Source: Plotosus lineatus (Eukaryota > Chordata > Actinopteri > Siluriformes > Plotosidae). From it: a DNA stretch of 64,000 bases. A program made the position numbers and the translations under genes. The notes under the pieces are model-generated. The model was not told the origin of the DNA. It did no database searches and worked only from the letters and a program-made list of their open reading frames with translations. The stretch covers positions 26,212,001-26,276,000 of the forward strand of contig CM045733.1 in the NCBI GenBank assembly GCA_024760905.1, written 5' to 3'. Below are positions 40,101 to 49,300 of this stretch, one piece after another. Within the stretch, counting starts at the first letter, position 1. Every line of letters starts with the position of its first letter.

Positions 40101-43100
40101 CTCTTTCCTTCCTGCTGATGAGAACGTAGGAACTCCGCGCGACAAGCTACAGTGCCGATCTGGGTGAGGTGTTCTTCAGCTAATGGTTTTATTGCGTGTG
40201 CAATTTATCTGAGATTCAGATTTGAACATGTCAATTAATCAGTGTATGCTTAACATTTAACCCATCATCATCTTCCGCTTAATCCGGGATCGGGTTGAGG
40301 GAGCAGCAGCGTAAACAATGAGATCCAGACGTCCATCTCCCCAGCCACTTCCTCAAGCTCTTCTGCAGGGACACCAAGGCTTTCCCGGACCAACTGAGAG
40401 ACATAATCCCTCCAGCATGTTGTAGGTCGACCCTGGGGTCTCTTCCCAGTTGGACATGCCAGAAACATCACACCAGGGAAGCATTCAAACCAGATGCCTG
40501 AGCCACCTCAACTGGCTCCTCTCAATGCGGACGAGCAGCGGTTCTACTCCGTGCTCCTCCCGGGTGACTGTGCTTCTCAACCTATCTGTAAGGGAGAGCC
40601 CCGCCACTTGGCGAAAGAAGCTCATTTCAGCCGCTTGTATCCTCAATCTTAATCTTTTGGTCACTACCCAAAGCTCATGACCATATGTGAGGGTTGGAAC
40701 ATAGATCAACTTGTAAATTGACAGCTTGCCTTGTGGCTCAGCTCTCTCTTTGCCATGACGGACTGGTACAGGCTCTACTTTGCAGCAGAGGCTGCTGCGA
40801 TCTGCCTGCTGATCTTCTGCTCCATCCTTCCTTCACTCGTAAACAAGAACCCTAGATACATGAACTCCTCCACTTGGGGCAGGACCTCATTCCCGACCCA
40901 GAGGGGGCATTCTACTTTTCCGACTGAAAAATATGACCTCAGACTTGGAGGTGCTGATTCTCATCCCAGCCACTTCACACTCAACTGCGAATCACTCCAA
41001 TGAGAGCTGGGGGTCCAGGACTGATGAAGCCAAAAAGACGTCATCCACAAAAAGCAGCGACACAATCCGATGGCCACCAAACCAGAACCCCTCAGTGCCT
41101 CGGCTGTGCCTAGTAATTCTTTACCTAAAAATTATGAACAGAATCGGTACCAAAGGACAGCCTTGGCGGACCCCGACTCTCACCGGAAACAAATTCGACC
41201 TGTACCAATGTGGACCAAGCTCTGGCCCCGGTGGTACAGCAACCGAATGGTCTGGAACACCATACTCTCGGAACACACCCCACAAGATAGCCCGAGGGAC
41301 ATGGACGAAAGCCTTCTCCAAATCCACAAAACACATGTGGACAGATTGGGCACGCTCCCATGCCCTCTCCAGAATCCTGTAAACAGTATTTGTGGAGAAT
41401 TGCTTCCCACTCCTGAGGCGTCGGAGGGTGGTCCTGAACGTTGATTTCCAGGCCCTCACTGAATTCCTCCCATGCCCGAGATTTTTGCATTCGCAACATC
41501 TCGGGCTGCAGCACGTTTGGCCTGCTTGACTGCTGCATCTACTACTGCTGCTTGACTGCTGCATCAGGAGTCACACAGGCCAATCAGACCTGATAGGCCT
41601 CCCTTTTCGGCTGGTTGGCCCCCTTCACCGCAGGTGTTCACCACCGGGTTCGACAGGCACCAATTACCTTCCTGCTTCAGCAATGGAGGCACAAAACATG
41701 GCCTATTCGGATTCCATGTCACTCGCCTCCTTTAGGACGTGGTTGTAGCTCTTCTGGAGGTGGGAGTTAAAGGCCTTTCTGACAGGAGACTCCGCCAAAC
41801 GTTCCCAGGAGACCTTACCTACACACTTGGGCCTGCCAGGTGTGGAGGGAGGCCTTCCCCGCCATCAGAGGCAGCTTACCACCAGGTGGTGACCTGAGTG
41901 TCCAGAACATGCAGCCGCAAGTCTGGTGACACAATTACAAAGTCGATCATTGAACTGCATTATCCCATGCACTCAAATGGACTTGGTGTTCATTGTTGTT
42001 TCTGGTTCCGGACTATAATAATGTGTAATAATATAATGATAGATAATGATTTGTGGTGTTTTTTTTTTGTTTTTGTTTTTTTTGGTTAGGTGTCATGTCT
42101 GCAGACAGCCTTCAGCTGACAAGCAGGTTTCCATGGGTGAGAAAAGTGGTTCAGATACCGGTGAGAATCCATCTCTTGTACTGTGAATCTTAAATGAGGA
42201 GAAATTATAGTTTTTATACACTTGATTGCTGTTTTGTCACTTCTAGCTCGAACTCATTTAAAAATCCTGGAATGATTAGCATTGGTTTACATTAGCATAA
42301 TGTAAGCTAAGCTAACCCTTCAACTATCAATATGGCAGGTACAAGCTATGTCAATGGCCCTTCTGGAGCATGAGGCTTATATTCAGGCCAGTTGCACTAG
42401 ATTTTTTTGCTCAGGCTCATGTTATAAAAGGTAGAAAGAGCAGCTCTGTTATTTTGAGGAGTTGTAATACATTGTTTTGGGAAGACCCACATATCTGTCC
42501 GATGTTCACATTCTTCTGGTGATATAGCAGTCGCACAAGCTAAATAATATTAAAGTTAGAAACGTGGAATTAACACCTGTTTATGCAGATATTTGTAGCC
42601 TGATTTTACATGCTTGTGTATGTGTGTCAATATTTGTATTTTTTCTTTATTGAAACATTTATTTTAATCTTTACTTGTCTTTACCTCGTTCTTACTTGGT
42701 ATATGGAGCGACTCTTGAACAGGTTTGAATCAGAATCATTTATTGATCCGGTGGAAACTGTGTGCAAGTGTAACAGTACGTCTATGCAAAAACTGATGGC
42801 AGTGAAACCTGATTTGATAAAGTTGCAGTGGAAATAGAACCTGATGGATAGAGAATGAAAAGGCCAGCACTTGGCTTAATTTATTAAGCAGAATAGAAAT
42901 GGATTTATCAGGAAGCTGTTCTCAGGACACCAAAAAATCCAGTTAGTTTATAGGAAAAAATGCATATCCTATCAGCATTTTTATCTAATTTACAACTCCT
43001 AAGTAGTGTTTACATATCAGGGGATGCATTCATGTGAAGCTTGTTTTGTAGACTTCAAATCATAAAACTGTAACAAGTTACCACACTTTTAGTGGTTGGA

Positions 43101-44319
43101 TTACACTGTCAGATTCTTCTTCTTTTCCTTTTGCCCCACCCCCGGGTCACCACAGCAAATCATCCCATGTTTGATTTGGCATAGGCTTTTACGTCGGATG
43201 CCCCTCCTGACACGACCCTTTAGCAAAAGACAGAAACACACTGACTGCTTTGCAGCTACTCTTGTTGAAAGTCAGCAATGTTTCTTTTACAGGAACCTCT
43301 CACCATAGACAGTGAGAGACATGGTCCGCCTTTGATAATCCAGTTAGCCGCACTGGGGGGACAGTGACAACCTTGTGGAGAGTGGGACTTGAATCCCCAA
43401 CCCTAGGATCAGCGATCCAGCACCTTTTACCACCAGGCTAGCATTTCCCCCTTTAGATTGTCGGATTGAAGTCGTTTATTTATTTAATTTACAAAGAAGT
43501 ATTTGAGGAAAGATGTGTGATGCTTGGTTGTTTCATTTCAACAATTCAAAACGAAGCAACAATTAAGGATTGAGTGGAAAGATTTCATCACATAAAAGGA
43601 ACAGTTGGTGTGTGCACTTTTTCTGTTTAGCTGACATTTTTTTTCCAGGTTTTTTTTTTGTTTGTTTGTTTTTTTTAATGAAGCACCTTCCCCAAAAAAA
43701 GGCTTTATGGATAATTTGCATTTAACAGCATGTATGCAAATATCAGCAAGTTCCACACAAATTCTATTATTAAGATACTAATCATGAAAGTAACTGGCAG
43801 ATTGAAATGAGCATGGGGTCAGGGCCAGTGCATGTTCTGCCACTGCTCTGATTGCTCCCACACTTCTATCTGTAGTGGGTGAGTAAATATATTCTCCTGT
43901 CCTGATATGCAGGGGTTCCATCTGGCCCTGCACTGATTATTCGATGAAACTCTCTCGCTCTCTCTCTCTCGCGCTCTCTCTCTCGCGCTCTCTCTCTCGC
44001 GCTCTCTCTCTCTCGCTCGCTCTCTCTCTCTCTCTCGCTCTCTCTCTCTCGCGCTCTCTCTCTCTCGCGCTCTCTCTCTCTCTCTCTCACTCACACACAC
44101 AAAAAAAAAAAACTTCTCGTGGATTATTATCGCTCCCTTAGGTCTGAAAGCAGGCACCTTCATTACAGACTGGTCCTTCTGTTTACTGTAACTCGCTGAT
44201 AAGTGCTGTTTGTACAAACATGTGCACAGACCTTCAGGTCCCTAATTGCTATTGGGACATGGCTAGACTTGGTAACAAAAGCAATTCAGAGTGAGACGTG
44301 TGTGTGTGTGTGTGTGTGT

Positions 44320-44378
<59 letters not shown>

Positions 44379-46261
44379 CGCACAAGTTAAATGTATGTTA
44401 AATGGTTTCCTAACAAGCTTCCTTGAAACATGCCATTGAAAAGCAGCAAATGAACAGAAGCCAAGGGTCTCTCTTGTCTTTCCGGATGCTTAAGTGTGTA
44501 ATCAGGAAGCTCCAATTAAAATATATTGCCTCTTCCTCGCTGTATTAAACCACTTTTCTGTTCCTTTTAGGATTTTCACTGTAAATTGTGTGATTGATTA
44601 TAGATCACACAGCACTTTTGAGAAGCATTAATTAAACAGACACTGTCTGTGCAGTCAGTACAGTAAAGTGTTTGATTCATTTCCAAGTTGTTTGGTTCAG
44701 GAACCTCAATATAAATAAATACATTATTGTTTTTTTTTAAAAAAACAAATTTAATCCCACATGCGTACAGTATGTAATCACCGCACTGAAATATCAAGAG
44801 GAAATGCATAACATCTTTGGCTCATTTATAATGGAAGTCTGAAGGCAGTTGGTGAATCGCTTTAATACAAGTATAAAATGCCTGATGTTGTTATGGGAAT
44901 CACCCTTTTACACGCATGACTCTAAACAAAGGGACTAATAAATAAAACATGAGAAAATGTTTTGCTAAAGCTGGCCTGGCTTATGTAGAGCCCAGCATTC
45001 AATCAGTGGAGCAATACTGTAAATACAGTTGTGGTTATTTCATGACCCAAAGCTTGTTTAATGTGGAACATCACTTGGTTTATCTCTGAAAATAACTTCC
45101 TCCTCCTATTCCTTTATAATTGAGATTTATTTTAATTACTGAAAGTCCAACAGTGGATAATGACAGCAGTCTGCTTTACATTACAGGGACAACAGGTCCT
45201 GCGTGGCAGGTCATCAGGGGAAAGTTTTTGGCTATCAATGCTGCATGTATGAGCTGTGCTTGTCCTCGGAGCCCCAAGGGCCTTTCTCCCTCTGCACACC
45301 TGGCCGATGGCACGGCTGACCTCATCCTGGTGCGCAAGTGCTCAAGATTTGACTTCTTCCGCCACCTCCTGCGTCACACCAACAAAGATGACCAGGTGCA
45401 AGATGTAACACACTGACATTATGACCGTTTAAATATATTATTATATGGAAAAGACGTTCATTGTTTTTCTGATGACTTCATGCCTCATTGTGTTTTATTC
45501 CTTACTTGGTGTTGACCTCATTTCCTCTAGTTACTGTCACAGTCAGTTCTGCAGTTATATGACTGAAGCCAAAATGATAACATATTGAAATACAGTTCCC
45601 CTGTTAGAGGACACTAGATTTGGGTCCCACTGTCTGAGTACCAATGCTAAATTCTGTGCTTAACCTGATGAGATTTTATATTGCTCTCACAATTGTGTTT
45701 AAAAAAATTACATAGCTCACTCCCAGGGAACAGTTTAGGTTCAGAAAGCCTCTAATATGACTAGATGAATGCTCGGAGTTTTTCAGTAAATTTATGAGCC
45801 ATAAACCCAACAAGGCAGAAAAATTAGATTAATCTCTAAAGTAATTGAGGGAGACTTCCCAAGCCCTGCCCCAAAGAGTTGCTCATTCTGGTTTCCTTTT
45901 TCAGGCATGGCTGTCTTGGGAGTTTTGCATCATGGGTGACTCAGCCTCCCATCAAAATTTGGTTATATGGTCACAGCTATTTGATCGTGAGGGTTTACTT
46001 TAGTTCACTCTGGCTACATTTCCCTGGTTCCCAGACATCTTGGGTATATCCACCAGAAGCCCACAGTTTCAGTGCTAATGTTCCAATTTTTATGGGCAGC
46101 CGTAGCTTAATGTTTAGAGAAGTGGCCTTGGGACTGAAAGGTTGCTGATTCGATTCCCAAGCCAGAAGGAAACATGTATGGCAGTGGGGCAGTGAGCTGC
46201 ACCTTCCCTTCCTCCACATAAAATGGCTAACATGCCCTTGAGCAAGGCACCTAACCCCCCA

Positions 46262-46329
<68 letters not shown>

Positions 46330-49300
46330 ATGAATGCTCACTTTGGATGAGTTGAATGCAAAGGAAATGATCCCTTACAGGATTAATACACTAAGACAGT
46401 GGTGAGGTGTGCTGTCGGTGTGACAGAAGAGTTCAAGGTGGAGGTGGGACTGCATCAAGGGTCAGCTCTCAGCCCCTTCTTGTTCGCTATGGTGATGGAC
46501 AGGCTGACAGACGAGGTTAGACAAGATTCCCCATGGACTATGATGTTTGCAGATGACATTGTAATCTGTAGTGAGAGCAGAGAACAAGTGCAGGAAAATC
46601 TAGAGAGGTGGAGGTATGCCCTGGAAAGGAGGGGAATGAAGATTAGCCTCAGTAAGACAGAATACATGTGCATGAATGCCAAGGACCAAAGAGGAACGGT
46701 GAGATTACAGGGAGCAGAGATAAGAAAGGTGGAGGATTTTAAGTACTTAGGCTCAACAATCCAGAGCAATGGCGAGTGTGGAAAAGAGGTCAAGAAGCGT
46801 GTGCAGGCAGGTTGGAATGGTTGGAGAAAAGTGTCCGGTGTGATGTGTGATAGGAGGGTATCGGCAAAAATGAAAGGAAAAGTGTACAAAACGGTGTTGA
46901 GGCCAGCGATGTTGTATGGGTTAGAAACAGTGGCCCTGGGGAAAAGACAGGAGGCAGAGTTGGAGGTAGCAGAGATGAAAATGTTGAGGTTCTCTTTGGG
47001 AGTAACGAGGATGGATAGGATTAGGAATGAGTACGTCAGAGGGACAGCACATGTAAGACGTTTTGGAGACAAAGTCAGAGAGGCTAGATTGAGATGGTTT
47101 GGACATGTACAGAGGAGGGATAGTGAGTATATTGGTAATAGGATGCTGAGGCTGGAACTACCAGGCAAAAGGCCTAGAGGAAGACCAAAGAGACGATTCA
47201 TGGATGTGGTAAAGGAGGACATGAAGGTCGTTGGTGTAAGAGAAGAAGATGCAAAGGATAGGGTGAGATGGAGGCAGATGATTCGCTGTGGCGACCCCTG
47301 AAGGGAAAAGCCGAAAGGAAAAGAAGAAGAAGACAGGATTAATACACTGTCCAAAAAAAAAAAAAAATCACAAAAAAACAAATAATTTAGGGTTCAGTCT
47401 TGTGTGTTGGATTTGTTGAAGTGTAGTTCTGGCACTGATAATAAAACACCTATTCTGTGAATAACTGGTTGCACATATCTGGTGTGTAACTGCTTCTTGT
47501 TTATATACTTTGTCAAACAGGAATGTAGGCCAGGCCCCTTTTTAAAGGTTCAGAGACGTGTGTAAAAATAGAATTTTCCTATGGCCAGTGTTTTGTTTTT
47601 TGTTTTCCTTTAAGCTCCTGGTTATTAATATTTTAATAATAACCCCATACTTCTCCAAACATCCTTACTGTATGAAAATGGACCAGCCCAGGATCAAATA
47701 ACACTTATGATTTTTTTAGTAATATAATTCCCGGATTCATGTCATCAGCAGCAGACACAAACTGGGTTGCATTAAAGTCGCTTACCATCATTTTCTCTCT
47801 CATTTGGCTTTAACCTCCCCAGCCACTTAACCTTTTCTGAGGAATATTACAGCCTCATGTCCAGTTTATTGTCTTAAATTAACATCTTTCCAAAATCAAT
47901 GCACGCTAACGCAAGGCTACAGTAACGCATGTGTTGTAGGCAATTTTCCTCAAACCTTTTTCAAACCTGAACACTTTTTTTTAAATATGACTAACTAACT
48001 GAGCAAAAATAAACATCATGCTGCCATCCACGGGTCAAAGATGATGCTTAGGCTATACAACAACTACTACAATTCGTTCGACTTTACGTGGGCAAAGCTC
48101 CCTTCTTCTGGTGACATAAAGCTGACACTTGACCCACGATAAGCAAGGTATATTCTCTTTTGTCAGTGTGTGTGCATCTTTGTGTGTTGCAGTTTGACCA
48201 CCCGTTTGTGGAAGTGTACCGCGTGCGACGGTTCCGTTTCACACCCAGGTACGAGGAGACCGACTCTGAATTGGAGCTGCGAGATGCCGAGGACTCGGGT
48301 CCTAAACGCTTCTTCAGCCAGATATGTAGAGAGCACCCAGCCTGCAGCTGTAGCCTGGCGCACAGCAGCTGGAACTGTGATGGAGAAATCTTGCCCCATG
48401 CTGCCATTCAAGTCCGGTAAAAGAGCCTCATGGCACTATACTGCATATACCCTGGAGTAGTTATTTACATATTGCATCTTTCAGAACTTCATATGCTCAC
48501 AGGTTATAAAATCACGAGCATTTTTTTTTAGCACTTCTGTGACATCAGAGGGCTATATAAACTACAGTCGGTAATTTGAGATCATACAAAGTGTACCTGT
48601 ATGTAGTGTATGTGTACCTGATAAACAGGAAAATTAATTAAGCTGGAAGGGACCAGTATGTAATGAGCTGATACTTCATTGTCAGATTTACCAAGATGGT
48701 AGCGTTCTCTTTGAGCATGAAAATGCGAATTACCTCAGTGCACTGTTGTAGCTTGTGATAAGTTAATCACTTCGAGCTGGGACTCACCGCTTCCAATGGA
48801 ATATTACGGCCACAATTCAGTCGAGATAAACTGCACCACTATTGCAGTGTTTATAAAAAAATTTTTTTTATATAACAGAAAGTGAGTAGAACAGCATTCG
48901 ATTATCACAGGAAAATCTTTATGTAGCATGATGGTTCTCCTGAATGCAACATTTATTTCACACTCCATTTATCCCATCAGTGATGCATAGCTGCCTAATG
49001 TCCTGTGATTTAATGGCCTTTCCACTGGTTAAAGCTTACTTCCTTTTAATTAAAATTCAGGCCTATTCATTTATTGACGTTTCCCTCCTCACCAATTGTT
49101 CTTCAAACGGTTTAGCAAATGAACTGTATAGATGAGCAATGCACTGAAAGACAGGGAGCAGAGAAGGGGATTGTCTCACCTAAGTGCTAAACATGTTTCG
49201 TTCTGTGCAGTTTGAGGAAATTAAATTCTAAATCCTCCAAAGTTGCACAGACAGCGTGGATGGTTTAAGTTTTGGTGCTGGGCACGGCTCTGTGTTCAAA

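Noticed and set aside
39933..40129. Read-through extension of cerk exon 8 to a stop at 40129
   Set aside because: The extension has no resemblance to ceramide kinase, whereas splicing 39932 to 40058 restores the conserved GVKTFLSH and the frame.
43819..44217. Minus-strand frame rich in Arg-Glu
   Set aside because: Translation of a CT microsatellite; no conserved protein outside the repeat.
46455..47381. Long minus-strand open frame (308 codons)
   Set aside because: It is the antisense of the RTE LINE reverse transcriptase, whose plus strand carries the family motifs (FADD and others). The same shadow occurs at 26597-27187.
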